From positions 25,694-47,885 of the forward strand of contig CAJUCB010000006.1 of the NCBI GenBank assembly GCA_910584805.1: a DNA stretch of 22,192 bases. The letters are read 5' to 3'. Position 1 is the first letter of the stretch, and every line of letters starts with the position of its first letter. The translations under genes were made by a program, and so were the position numbers. Source of the stretch: an uncultured Oscillospiraceae bacterium. GTDB lineage: Bacteria; Bacillota; Clostridia; Oscillospirales; Oscillospiraceae. Below the pieces are notes generated by a model, which did not search any database, was not told the DNA's origin, and was given only the letters and a program-made list of their open reading frames with translations. Shown here piece by piece: positions 6,160 to 14,430 of this stretch.

Positions 6160-7797
6160 ATGGCAAAGCTGCTGAGTTATGGAGAAGAGGCCCGCCAGGC
6201 ATTGGAGCGCGGCGTGGACCAACTGGCCAATACCGTGAAAGTTACCCTGGGCCCCAAGGGCCGCAACGTGGTCCTGTGGAGAGCCTATGGCACCCCCCTG
6301 GTTACCAACGACGGCGTGACCATCGCCAAGGAGATCGAGCTGGAAGACCCCTTTGAGAACATGGGCGCCCAGATGGTGAAGGAAGTCTCCACTAAGACCA
6401 ACGATGTGGCCGGCGACGGCACCACCACCGCCACCCTGCTGGCCCAGGCCATCATCCACGAGGGCCTGAAGAACCTGGTGGCCGGTGCCAACCCTGTGGT
6501 GATGAACAAGGGCATGGCCAAGGCTACCCGCGCCGCTGTGGAGGCCATCAAGAAGAACTCCCAGCCTGTGAACGGCAGCGAAGATATCGCCCGTGTGGGC
6601 ACTGTCTCCTCCAGCGATGAGCGCATCGGTACCCTGATTGCCGAGGCCATGGAGAAGGTGGGCACCGACGGGGTTATCACTGTGGAAGAGTCCAAGACCG
6701 CCGAGACCTACAGCGAAGTGGTGGAGGGTATGCAGATTGACCGCGGCTTCCTCTCCCCCTATATGGTGACAGATACCGAGAAGATGGAGGCCGTCCTGGA
6801 CGATCCCCTCATCCTTCTCACTGATAAGAAGATCAGCAACATCCAGGAGATCATCCCCGTGTTGGAGCAGGTTATCCAGTCCGGCAAGAAGCTCTTGATT
6901 ATGGCTGAGGACGTGGAGGGCGAGGCCCTGTCCACCCTGTTGGTCAACAAGCTCCGTGGCACCCTGAATGTCCTGTGTGTCAAGGCCCCTGGCTTTGGTG
7001 ACCGCCGCAAGGAGATGCTTCAGGATATCGCTATCCTCACCGGTGCCCAGGTGATTTCCTCTGACTACGGCCAGGAGCTCCACGACGCCGACATCAGCAT
7101 GCTGGGTACTGCCCGCCAGGTGAAGGCCGGAAAGGAGACCACCATCATCGTAGACGGCGGCGGCAGCAGCGATGCCATCAAGGAGCGCACTGCCATGATC
7201 CGCAACGAGTATGACCGCTCCACCTCTGAGTTCGACCGGGAGAAGCTCCAGGAGCGCCTGGCCCGTCTCTCCGGCGGTGTGGCTGTCCTCCGCGTGGGTG
7301 CTACCACTGAGACCGAGATGAAGGAAAAGAAGCTGCGCATTGAGGACGCCCTGAATGCCACCCGCGCTGCTGTGGAAGAGGGCATCGTCGCTGGCGGCGG
7401 CACGGCCTATGTCAACGCCATCACCGAGGTGGAGAAGCTCATCGACCAGGTGGAGGGCGATGAAAAGACCGGCGTACAGATCATTTGCCGCGCCCTCACT
7501 GCCCCCCTGCGTCAGATTGCCACCAACGCTGGTCTGGATGCCTCCGTTATCCTGGAGAAGGTCCGCAGCAGCAACGAGACCGGTTATGGCTTCGACGCCT
7601 ATAAGGAAGTGTATTGCGACATGATTGCCAACGGTATCGTGGACCCCACCAAGGTGACCCGCTCTGCCTTGGAGAACGCCGCTTCCATCTCCGCTATGCT
7701 CCTGACCACGGAAGCCCTGGTGGGCGACCGTCTGGCACCTCCCTCCGCCACCGGTGCGGGAATGCCTGCGGCTGATATGAGTGGTGCAATGTACTAA
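6160..7797 (+). CDS. groL: Chaperonin GroEL (60 kDa)
   Basis: GroEL of 545 residues, the double-ring ATP-driven folding chaperone. The nucleotide site LGPKGRNVVL (about 31-40) and the ATP-hydrolysis motif GDGTTTAT (about 86-93) are intact, as are the VEEGIVAGGG signature (about 405) and the apical domain. Two local departures are visible: the usual Asp-Lys-Lys-Phe before the GxPLITNDG loop reads WRAYGTP, and the C-terminal Gly-Gly-Met repeat tail is reduced to GAGMPAADMSGAMY. Neither removes a catalytic residue. The ATG follows AAAGGAG. It is second in the groES-groEL operon and is followed by a strong terminator at 7871-7911. Confidence 0.97.
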   Translation: MAKLLSYGEEARQALERGVDQLANTVKVTLGPKGRNVVLWRAYGTPLVTNDGVTIAKEIELEDPFENMGAQMVKEVSTKTNDVAGDGTTTATLLAQAIIHEGLKNLVAGANPVVMNKGMAKATRAAVEAIKKNSQPVNGSEDIARVGTVSSSDERIGTLIAEAMEKVGTDGVITVEESKTAETYSEVVEGMQIDRGFLSPYMVTDTEKMEAVLDDPLILLTDKKISNIQEIIPVLEQVIQSGKKLLIMAEDVEGEALSTLLVNKLRGTLNVLCVKAPGFGDRRKEMLQDIAILTGAQVISSDYGQELHDADISMLGTARQVKAGKETTIIVDGGGSSDAIKERTAMIRNEYDRSTSEFDREKLQERLARLSGGVAVLRVGATTETEMKEKKLRIEDALNATRAAVEEGIVAGGGTAYVNAITEVEKLIDQVEGDEKTGVQIICRALTAPLRQIATNAGLDASVILEKVRSSNETGYGFDAYKEVYCDMIANGIVDPTKVTRSALENAASISAMLLTTEALVGDRLAPPSATGAGMPAADMSGAMY

Positions 7798-7870
7798 GAA
7801 GCGCGGAGCCGTCGCGAGCAGCGGGCTAAGACCCGAAGTGTAAACAGCCCCACGAAATAAAGATCATATA

Positions 7871-7911
7871 GCCCCCCGTTCCCCAATATACTGAGGGGAC
7901 GGGGGCTTTTT
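7871..7911 (+). terminator. Terminator of groES-groEL
   Basis: A GC-rich stem (left arm from 7871, GCCCCCCG plus TTCCCC; right arm GGGGAC plus GGGGGC to 7906) with two single-base bulges and a short AT-rich loop is followed by five Ts (7907-7911). It ends only 28 bp before the next ATG. Confidence 0.9.
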
Positions 7912-7939
7912 GCGCCCTGAGAACTGAGGGAGTGATTGC

Positions 7940-9226
7940 ATGATCTATGTGGTAAAATCGGGAGACAGTTTAAGCGCCATTGCCCGGCAATACGGCACCT
8001 CCGTCTCCCGCCTGCGCAGTGACAATGGCCTGCTGCCTGACCAGCCCCTGGTTCCAGGTCAAGCCCTAGAGGTGTTGCAACCTATGTCTACCTACACCGT
8101 GAAGCCAGGGGACACCCTGTACAGTATCGCCGCCCAAGGGGGCCTTTCCGTCCTGGAATTGCTGCAATATAACCCTGTCTTAGCCCAGGGGCAGCCACTG
8201 TTCCCAGGGGAAACCCTGGCACTGGGCCTGGAAGGGGAGCGGAAGGGCCCGTATACCATCAATGGCTATGCCTACCCCCATGTCCGCCCCCATGTGCTTC
8301 GACGGGCTATGCCGTTCCTCACAGACCTCTCTGTTTTTTCCTATGGCTTTCGGGAGGATGGCAGCCTGATTGCCCCCCAGGACGGGATGTTGTTGGCGGA
8401 GGCAGAGCGCTTTGGCGCAGGGACTATGCTGGTCCTGACGTCCACGGACGAAAATGGCAGCTTTTCCACCCAACATGCCAGCCGGCTCTTTCGGGATCAA
8501 CGCTTGCAGGACAAGGTCTTGGACAACCTCTTAGAGGTGATGTTGGAAAAAGGATACCGGGGGTTGGATGCTGACTTTGAATACATTGCCAAGGAGGATG
8601 CCAGTGCCTACCATGCCTTCTTAGGCAATGCCAAGGAACGGCTCCATAGGGAGGGTATGGTCCTCCATGTGGATTTGGCCCCAAAGGCCTATGCAGGCCA
8701 ACCCGGCCTACTATATGAGGGCCACGACTACGGTATCATTGGTTCCCTTGCCGATTCGGTACTACTGATGACCTATGAATGGGGATATGCTTACGGAGGG
8801 CCCATGGCAGTGGCGCCATTGCCACAGGTGGAGGAGGTGCTCCGCTATGCCCTGACCGAAATCCCAGCCTGGAAGATTCAGATGGGAGTGCCCAACTATG
8901 GCTATGACTGGCTGCTGCCTTACATGGAGGGGCAGCGGGCAACCACAGTGGGAAATCAGGAGGCTGTGCTCCTAGCTTCCCAAGTGGGGACAGAGATTCA
9001 GTTCGATGAATCGGCCCAGGCCCCGTTCTTTCATTATTCTCGAAACGGGAGAAGGCATGTGGTTTGGTTTGAGGATGCCAGAAGTATTGCAGCAAAGCTC
9101 AGTCTAGCCCGGGAGCTGTCCCTGTCGGGTTGGGCCTATTGGAATCTCCTGCGGCCCTTCCCTCAAAACTGGGCACTGGTGAGCAACAACATCCTGGTGC
9201 GGCGGCGAAATATGTCGCTTATTTAG
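7940..9226 (+). CDS. LysM-LysM-GH18 spore cortex-type glucosaminidase (SleL/YaaH-like)
   Basis: A 428-residue protein with two N-terminal LysM peptidoglycan-binding domains (about 2-46 and 51-95) and a glycoside hydrolase family 18 barrel (about 105-420). The GH18 active-site strand reads GLDADFEYI, giving the DxE pair Asp212 and Glu214, with Glu214 the proton donor. Other family marks are LMTYEWGYAYGGP and VPNYGYDW. There is no signal peptide, as in SleL/YaaH, which is made in the mother cell and attached to the spore, where it cuts cortex muramic-delta-lactam peptidoglycan during germination. That role is inferred and implies a spore former. The ATG has a GGGAGTGA site. It lies 28 bp after the groEL terminator, so its own promoter must overlap or precede that terminator; none is clear. 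Confidence 0.88.
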   Translation: MIYVVKSGDSLSAIARQYGTSVSRLRSDNGLLPDQPLVPGQALEVLQPMSTYTVKPGDTLYSIAAQGGLSVLELLQYNPVLAQGQPLFPGETLALGLEGERKGPYTINGYAYPHVRPHVLRRAMPFLTDLSVFSYGFREDGSLIAPQDGMLLAEAERFGAGTMLVLTSTDENGSFSTQHASRLFRDQRLQDKVLDNLLEVMLEKGYRGLDADFEYIAKEDASAYHAFLGNAKERLHREGMVLHVDLAPKAYAGQPGLLYEGHDYGIIGSLADSVLLMTYEWGYAYGGPMAVAPLPQVEEVLRYALTEIPAWKIQMGVPNYGYDWLLPYMEGQRATTVGNQEAVLLASQVGTEIQFDESAQAPFFHYSRNGRRHVVWFEDARSIAAKLSLARELSLSGWAYWNLLRPFPQNWALVSNNILVRRRNMSLI

Positions 9227-9356
9227 GGGTGGCCTCCTGGGGATGGATAATCGTTTGTTAGAGCAAAATGCAGGAAATGTTTCAAAAATTTCAAAAGCAT
9301 ATCATATTTCACAAAGAGGGCTTTGGGAATCTATGTGAATTGTATTCAGAAGAACC

Positions 9357-9385
9357 TTGCAATTTTGCCATAAATTGTGTATAAT
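9357..9385 (+). promoter_or_regulatory. Sigma-A promoter of the TRAP transporter operon
   Basis: TTGCAA (9357-9362) and a perfect TATAAT (9380-9385) with a 17-bp spacer, in an AT-rich stretch. The leader to the ATG at 9460 is about 68 nt and contains a small GC-rich hairpin (about 9407-9432, arms GGGGC and GCCCC). Bases 9227-9356 hold no gene I can support. Confidence 0.8.
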
Positions 9386-9459
9386 GAAACAGTCAACACG
9401 CGAAACGGGGCGCGATCTCCGGGTCGGCCCCCAAAACATTCTAAGGAGGAAATCTTAAG

Positions 9460-10530
9460 ATGAAAAGAATTCTTGCACTGATTCTTGCCGGCGTGCTGGT
9501 CCTGGGTCTTGCTGCCTGCGGCAACAGCGATCCCGCGCCTGCAACAGATGGTGAGGGCAGCGGCGATTCCGCTGGCGTTACCAAGCTGAGCATGGCCACC
9601 GGCGGCACGTCCGGCACCTACTATGGCTTCTGCGGCGTTGTATCTCAGGTCCTGAACGAGAAGTTGAGCGACACCCTGAACATCAGCGTGCAGTCCACTG
9701 GCGCTTCCAGCGCAAACATTGACCTGGTGGATACCAATGGTAACCAGCTGGCCATCGTGCAGAACGACGTTATGTACTATGCAAATTCTGGCACCGATAT
9801 GTACGACGGCAAGGAGCCCATCACCAGCTTCTCCGCTGTGATGTCCTGCTATCCTGAGCACGTGCAGATCATTGCCAACAAGAACATCACTTCCATTGCC
9901 GACCTGAAGGGTAAGAAGGTCAGCGTGGGCGATGCCGGTTCCGGCGTGGAGTTCAACGCCCGCCAGATCCTGGCTGCCTATGATATCGACATTGAGAACG
10001 ATATCTCCAAGAACAACCAGAGCTTTGCTGACTCCGCTGACTCCCTGAAGAACGGCACCATCGACGCCGCTTTCGTGGTGGCTGGCTATCCCACCACTGC
10101 TGTCACAGAACTGGCAACCACCTATGACTTCAACCTCCTGTCCCTGGACGAGGAGCACGCCAACAAGCTGATGGAAGAGTATGGGTTCTACACCTATGAC
10201 AAGATCCCCGCTGGCACCTATAGCTGCGTCACCGAGGATGTCCCTGCTATGGCTGTCATGGCCACCATCATTGCCAGAAATGACGTGCCTGAGGATGCCA
10301 TCTATGCGCTGATCAAGGGCATCTTTGACAACAAGGAGCAGATCGCTGCTGGCAACACCAAGGGCAATGAGCTGGATATGGAAAAGGCCGTCTCCGGTAT
10401 CAGCATTCCCTTCCATCCCGGCGCTATGAAGTTCTTCAAGGAGAACAACATTGCGATGCCTGACGCCGATGGCGAAGCTGACACAGCTGGCGACGCCGCT
10501 ACCCCCGATGCTGACGAAGCTGCTGAATAA
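9460..10530 (+). CDS. TAXI-family TRAP transporter solute-binding lipoprotein
   Basis: A 356-residue extracellular substrate-binding protein for a TRAP transporter of the TAXI type. Residues 1-20 are a lipoprotein signal with lipobox LAAC, so Cys20 becomes the lipidated N-terminus. The family marks are the MATGGTSGTYYGFCGVV stretch near the mature start, QSTGASSANIDLV (about 76-88) and the DLKGKKVSVGDAGSGVEFNA strand-loop (about 148-167). The last 25 or so residues form an acidic, low-complexity tail rich in Asp, Ala and Glu that is not part of the fold. The ligand cannot be read; known TAXI systems carry glutamate, 2-oxoglutarate or other organic acids. The ATG follows AAGGAGG. It is the first gene of a three-gene operon; a terminator-like hairpin follows 30 nt after its stop. 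Confidence 0.92.
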   Translation: MKRILALILAGVLVLGLAACGNSDPAPATDGEGSGDSAGVTKLSMATGGTSGTYYGFCGVVSQVLNEKLSDTLNISVQSTGASSANIDLVDTNGNQLAIVQNDVMYYANSGTDMYDGKEPITSFSAVMSCYPEHVQIIANKNITSIADLKGKKVSVGDAGSGVEFNARQILAAYDIDIENDISKNNQSFADSADSLKNGTIDAAFVVAGYPTTAVTELATTYDFNLLSLDEEHANKLMEEYGFYTYDKIPAGTYSCVTEDVPAMAVMATIIARNDVPEDAIYALIKGIFDNKEQIAAGNTKGNELDMEKAVSGISIPFHPGAMKFFKENNIAMPDADGEADTAGDAATPDADEAAE

Positions 10531-11019
10531 GTGAAGGCATCCGTAAAACTTACTACGGTCACAGCCGCCGTAATGATTTTCATTACGGCGGCTGTTTTCC
10601 TCTTTGGCTGTACCCAGGACAGTCCACAGCTGCTCCTCTCCAACGCGGAGGATGGTGAGGTCTATGCTACCTATCCCTTGGGGGAAGGGGACAGCTTCGC
10701 CGTGGAATTCATCCACTCGGTGAACAAAAGCCCAGTGCGGGATGTCTATACCATCCATGATGGGGCGATTTGGAACGAGGAATGTATTTATTACGGGTTC
10801 GGTGCCGGGGTAGAGACAGAGCTGGGAGAGGGGGAGACCCTTTCCTATGGCGAACATGGAGAGATGGTCATCTCTGGTATCCATAAGCCCATGGATGATA
10901 TGGTCCTGGTGGTGGGGACAGTCTCCGACCACACCCTTTATCTGGGGGAGGAGACCATCAGCCTGCGGGACCTGTGCGGCCGGAACAGTAAGGTTCTGTT
11001 TCAATACAAAGAGGGATAA
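10531..11019 (+). CDS. DUF1850 protein of a TAXI-TRAP operon
   Basis: A 162-residue protein matching the DUF1850 family, typically encoded between the TAXI binding protein and the fused permease. Residues 1-27 form a hydrophobic export segment ending in LFGC, possibly a lipobox, so it is likely anchored at the outer face of the membrane. The body carries FAVEFIHSVNKSPVRDVYTI and LSYGEHGEMVIS, the conserved core of the family. Its biochemical role is unknown. The GTG start immediately follows the TAA of the binding-protein gene with no clear ribosome site, implying translational coupling; ATG 10573 is an alternative but lies inside the hairpin. The coding bases 10561-10600 also form an intrinsic-terminator-like structure. 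Confidence 0.82.
   Translation: MKASVKLTTVTAAVMIFITAAVFLFGCTQDSPQLLLSNAEDGEVYATYPLGEGDSFAVEFIHSVNKSPVRDVYTIHDGAIWNEECIYYGFGAGVETELGEGETLSYGEHGEMVISGIHKPMDDMVLVVGTVSDHTLYLGEETISLRDLCGRNSKVLFQYKEG
10561..10600 (+). terminator. Terminator-like hairpin inside the start of the DUF1850 gene
   Basis: A perfect 15-bp inverted repeat (10561-10575 with 10581-10595) with a 5-nt loop, followed by TTTT and a pyrimidine-rich run, lies 30 nt after the binding-protein stop codon and within codons 11-23 of DUF1850. It has the form of an intrinsic terminator. A partial terminator here would leave more mRNA for the binding protein than for the permease, as is known for several transporter operons. Translating ribosomes could melt it. 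Confidence 0.65.
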
Positions 11020-11048
11020 CAAATGAGAGAGAAAAGGAGGTAGGTATC

Positions 11049-13037
11049 GTGCCGTTGTTTGGAAAGAAATCATTCAAGAAGGACCCGGAAGTGGAGTTTG
11101 CTTTCACGGAGATCGGAGAGGAATCCACGGTTGAGGCGGATGTACAAGCCGTCATGGAAAAATATGACCGGGAATCCAATGTCCGTATATGGGATGGCAT
11201 TCCGAAATACGTTGTACGGTATATGCTGGTAGGCTTTGCCATTTACAGTGTGCTTTTGAACTTTGGAATTGACTGGGAGACCAGAATTGAGCGCGCTTCC
11301 TTCACGGGCCTGTTGGTCTTTTTGACCTTCATCGTGTTCCCTGCCCAAAAGGGTGCGCGCAAGAAGCTGAACTATATTCCCTGGTATGATGTGATCTTGG
11401 CAGTGTTAGGCGGCGGGAGCTACTTCTATTTTGTCTTTAATCTCCAGGACATCATTTCCAAGACCATCCGTCTGGATACCATGGATATCGTCATTGGTAT
11501 CATCGGTGTGGTGGTCACGTTGGAGGCCTGCCGCAGGTCGGTGGGTATCCCCATTGTGCTTGTCTCCTCCGCGTTTATCATCTATATGATCGGCTTTGCG
11601 GGAAAACCCCTGGCCATCAACATTTATAACCTGTTTTACACCACTGAGGGCGTCATTGGTACGCCCATCCGCGCCTGTTCCACCTTCATCGTGCTCTTCG
11701 TAATTTTTGGCGCATTTTTGGAGCGGACAGGCATCTCACAGTTCTTCATAGAGCTGTCAAACTCCATCGCCGGCAGTTCCAGCGGCGGTCCGGCGAAGGT
11801 GGCGGTCATCTCCTCCGCCCTGTGTGGCATGGTCTCCGGTTCCTCTGTGGGCAACACGGTGACCACTGGTTCCGTCACCATCCCGATGATGAAGAAAAAC
11901 GGCTACCGCCCGGAATTTGCCGGGGCCGTGGAAGCGGCCTCCTCCACCGGCGGGCAGATCATGCCCCCGATTATGGGTGCGGCGGCGTTCTTGATGGTGG
12001 AGTATGTGGGGGTGGATTATGGTGCCATCGCTGCGAGGGCTATCATTCCGGCAGTGCTGTACTTTGCTGGCATCTTCATCTCTGTCCACTTGGAAGCCAA
12101 GCGCATGGGCCTGAAAGGCATGTCCAGGGAAGAGCTGCCCAAGTTCGGCAAGCTGTTCCTGCGCAAGGGCTACCTCCTGCTGCCCCTGGTGGTGCTGGTC
12201 ATTTTGATTATGAAGACCACCATGAGCCAGGCCGCTGTGGTGGCGACCGTCTTGGCCATCGTGGTGAGTATGTTCTCCAAGGACACCCGGATCAATATCC
12301 ACAAGTTCTTTGACGCCCTGGAAAATGGCGCCCGGTCTACCCTTACCGTGGGTATCGCCTGTGCGGTGGCTGGTACCATTGCCTGCGTCATTACCACCAC
12401 AGGCATCGGCAATAAGCTCATCTCTGCTATCGTAAACCTCTCCGGTGGGAATATGTTTATTGCCATGTTCCTGACCATGGTGACCTGCATCATCCTGGGT
12501 ATGGGTGTGCCCACCACAGCAAATTACGTGATTATGGCCACCACCTGTGCCCCCATCCTCATCCAGATGGGTATGGCGAAACTGGCGGCGCACATGTTCG
12601 TGTTCTACTTCGGCATCGTGGCCGATATCACCCCTCCGGTGGCCCTGGCCGCTTATGCAGGCAGCGCCATCGCCAAGTCGAAGCCCATGAAAACGGCTGT
12701 GACTGCAACGACCTTGGCCATCGCGGCCTTTATCGTCCCATACTGTTTCGGTATGAACCCGGCGCTGCTGTTTGTGGACAGCACGATCCCGTCCTCCATC
12801 CAAGCGGTTGTTTCTGCCTTGGTGGGTGTGTTTGGGGTTGCCGCTGGCCTGCGGGGCTACGTGTTCTCCGACTTGAAGCTCTGGCAACGGCTCCTCATCA
12901 TCGCTGGCGGACTGTGCCTGGTGTATCCGGGTACACCCACTGATATTGCGGGGATCGCAGTTGTGGCTGTGATCTGTGTACTCAGTAAGATGGCGGGGAA
13001 GCATCACAATGACAACACTCCAGTGGCAGATGCCTAA
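11049..13037 (+). CDS. TAXI-type TRAP transporter fused permease (DctQ-DctM)
   Basis: A 662-residue integral membrane protein uniting the small (DctQ-like, four-helix) and large (DctM-like) TRAP permease subunits, as is usual for TAXI systems. A cytoplasmic N-terminus of about 55 residues precedes the helices. Family marks are SGSSVGNTVTTGSVTIPMMKK, then AGAVEAASSTGGQIMPPIMGAAAF (about 295-318), and GMGVPTTANYVIMATTCAP (about 487-505), the repeated transport-domain loops. It imports the unknown ligand using a sodium or proton gradient together with the upstream binding lipoprotein. The GTG start follows AGGAGGTAG. It is the last gene of the operon, 29 bp after DUF1850, and is closed by a perfect bidirectional terminator. 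Confidence 0.93.
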   Translation: MPLFGKKSFKKDPEVEFAFTEIGEESTVEADVQAVMEKYDRESNVRIWDGIPKYVVRYMLVGFAIYSVLLNFGIDWETRIERASFTGLLVFLTFIVFPAQKGARKKLNYIPWYDVILAVLGGGSYFYFVFNLQDIISKTIRLDTMDIVIGIIGVVVTLEACRRSVGIPIVLVSSAFIIYMIGFAGKPLAINIYNLFYTTEGVIGTPIRACSTFIVLFVIFGAFLERTGISQFFIELSNSIAGSSSGGPAKVAVISSALCGMVSGSSVGNTVTTGSVTIPMMKKNGYRPEFAGAVEAASSTGGQIMPPIMGAAAFLMVEYVGVDYGAIAARAIIPAVLYFAGIFISVHLEAKRMGLKGMSREELPKFGKLFLRKGYLLLPLVVLVILIMKTTMSQAAVVATVLAIVVSMFSKDTRINIHKFFDALENGARSTLTVGIACAVAGTIACVITTTGIGNKLISAIVNLSGGNMFIAMFLTMVTCIILGMGVPTTANYVIMATTCAPILIQMGMAKLAAHMFVFYFGIVADITPPVALAAYAGSAIAKSKPMKTAVTATTLAIAAFIVPYCFGMNPALLFVDSTIPSSIQAVVSALVGVFGVAAGLRGYVFSDLKLWQRLLIIAGGLCLVYPGTPTDIAGIAVVAVICVLSKMAGKHHNDNTPVADA

Positions 13038-13068
13038 GGAAAGAAGTATAAAACAGCTAGATCAACAG

Positions 13069-13106
13069 AAAACGTGCGCTGCCGAAAAAACGGCAGCGCA
13101 CGTTTT
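13069..13106. terminator. Bidirectional terminator between convergent genes
   Basis: A perfect 16-bp stem (13069-13084 with 13091-13106) whose outer ends are AAAA and TTTT and whose loop is AAAAAA. It therefore shows a GC-rich stem plus T-tract on both strands and separates the TRAP permease (plus) from the acyl-CoA dehydrogenase (minus, stop at 13127). Confidence 0.95.
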
Positions 13107-13126
13107 GTAACTTTATCAGGGTGGGT

Positions 13127-14269
13127 TTACACGAAGAGGCCCTTGGAGAGGACGATCTTTTGAATTTCGCTGGTGCCCTCATAGATCTGGGTGATCTTGG
13201 CGTCGCGCATCAGGCGCTCCACGTGATATTCTTTCATGTAGCCGTTTCCACCCATCATCTGCACAGCGTCGGTGGTCACGCGCATAGCGGTCTCAGCGGC
13301 GATGAGCTTGGCCTTGGCGGCGGACTCAGAGAAGGGCTTGTGGTTGTCCTTGTCGCAGGCGGCTTTATAGACCATGTACTTAGCCATCTCGATCTGGTTG
13401 GCCAAATCCACCATGCGGAATGCCAGGTGCTGGTTCTTATAAAGAGGCTTCTTGAACTGCTCACGGAGCATCATATACTTCCGGGCGATTTCAAAGGCTC
13501 CTTCTGCGATGCCCAGAGCCTGGGAGGCGATGCCGATACGGCCACCGTCCAGGGTCTTGAGGGCGGCGGGGAAGCCCTTGCCCGGCGGGGTAATCATGTT
13601 GGCGGCGGGGATATGTACATCCTGGAAGTGGAGCTCGCTGACCATGGCGCTGCGGATGCCCATGGTGTTGTGGCGCTCACCGATGGTGAAGCCGGGGGTG
13701 TTGCGCTCCACCACGAAGGTGGCCATGCTCTTGGCGCCAGCCTCCCGGTCGGTGATGGCATACACGGCGAAGTAGTCAGACAGGGGGCCGTTGGTGATGA
13801 AGCACTTATCACCATTGATGATGTACTCATCACCCACCCGCTCGGCAAATGTTTTCATGCCGCTGACATCGGAACCGGCGCCAGGCTCTGTGAGGCCGAA
13901 GGAGCCAAAGTGGCCGTCGCGGATGACAGGGGGCATGAAGCGCTTAAGCTGCTCGTCTGTGGCCTCGGAGAAGTACAGGCTGCCGCCATACAGGGAGGTG
14001 GAGACAGAGTAGGAGACGGAGAGAGAGGGGTCGACCTTAGAGATTTCCTCTACGGCCAAGGCATATTCCATGTAGCCAAGGCCCTGTCCGCCGTATTCCT
14101 TGGCATAAGGTAGGCCAATGAAGCCCAGCTCGGACATCTCCTTGTAGAGGGAGAGGTCATAAACACGGGACTCATCCCGCTCCAAAACGCCAGGAGTGAC
14201 GCGCTTCTCGGTGAAATCCCGTGCCAGTTTCTGAATGGATAGCTGCTGTTCGTTCAGTTCAAAATTCAT
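13127..14269 (-). CDS. Acyl-CoA dehydrogenase (short-chain, butyryl-CoA dehydrogenase-like)
   Basis: An FAD-dependent acyl-CoA dehydrogenase of 380 residues, the usual length, catalysing alpha-beta dehydrogenation of acyl-CoA or its reverse with electron-transfer flavoprotein. The FAD/substrate signature FGLTEPGAGSDVSG lies at about 120-135, and the C-terminal signature QMMGGNGYMKEYHVERLMRD is followed by IYEGTSEIQ, where Glu364 is the expected catalytic base. I start at the ATG at 14267-14269, which follows AGAGGAG by 9 nt and matches the family N-terminus (FELNEQQLSIQKLARDF). An upstream in-frame ATG at 14392 lies inside the operator and lacks a ribosome site. No etfAB genes adjoin, so it is a stand-alone copy; a role in butyrate or fatty- or amino-acid metabolism is inferred. 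It has its own promoter with a palindromic operator. Confidence 0.93.
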   Translation of the reverse strand: MNFELNEQQLSIQKLARDFTEKRVTPGVLERDESRVYDLSLYKEMSELGFIGLPYAKEYGGQGLGYMEYALAVEEISKVDPSLSVSYSVSTSLYGGSLYFSEATDEQLKRFMPPVIRDGHFGSFGLTEPGAGSDVSGMKTFAERVGDEYIINGDKCFITNGPLSDYFAVYAITDREAGAKSMATFVVERNTPGFTIGERHNTMGIRSAMVSELHFQDVHIPAANMITPPGKGFPAALKTLDGGRIGIASQALGIAEGAFEIARKYMMLREQFKKPLYKNQHLAFRMVDLANQIEMAKYMVYKAACDKDNHKPFSESAAKAKLIAAETAMRVTTDAVQMMGGNGYMKEYHVERLMRDAKITQIYEGTSEIQKIVLSKGLFV

Positions 14270-14373
14270 AACTTTTTTCTCCTCTTTCAGCATTGGTAAG
14301 AAGTAACCTGCTTGAACGGGAAAGCCGTCATTGGGGAATTTGTGCGGCAGCCAGTTCCGATCAAGAACAAATT

Positions 14374-14392
14374 TTGTATGCAATGCATACAA
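14374..14392. promoter_or_regulatory. GntR-like palindromic operator of the acyl-CoA dehydrogenase gene
   Basis: A perfect inverted repeat, TTGTATGC, AAT, GCATACAA, sits just downstream of the predicted start site of the minus-strand promoter. Its TTGTAT...ATACAA ends resemble sites bound by GntR-family repressors. Binding would block transcription of the dehydrogenase gene. The regulator is not in this window. Confidence 0.6.
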
Positions 14393-14401
14393 TCTGACCT
14401 T

Positions 14402-14430
14402 ATTCTACCACGGTAAAACGCGAAAATCAA
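14402..14430 (-). promoter_or_regulatory. Sigma-A promoter of the acyl-CoA dehydrogenase gene
   Basis: Minus-strand TTGATT (14425-14430) and TAGAAT (14402-14407) with a 17-bp spacer. The start site should be near 14395, placing the palindrome at about +3 to +21 and giving a leader of about 125 nt before the ATG. Confidence 0.7.

Noticed and set aside
5767..7083. A 438-codon open frame on the minus strand opposite groES-groEL
   Set aside because: It overlaps two highly conserved genes and the CIRCE operator and is rich in His, Leu and Gly with no family resemblance, so it is a codon-bias shadow.
9346..11073. A 575-codon minus-strand open frame across the TRAP promoter, binding protein and DUF1850 genes
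   Set aside because: It runs antisense through a consensus promoter and two recognised genes and has no recognisable domain.
14270..14392. Longer 421-codon form of the acyl-CoA dehydrogenase starting at 14392
   Set aside because: The extra 41 residues do not match the family, the upstream ATG lies within the operator palindrome near the transcription start, and the ATG at 14269 has a good ribosome site.
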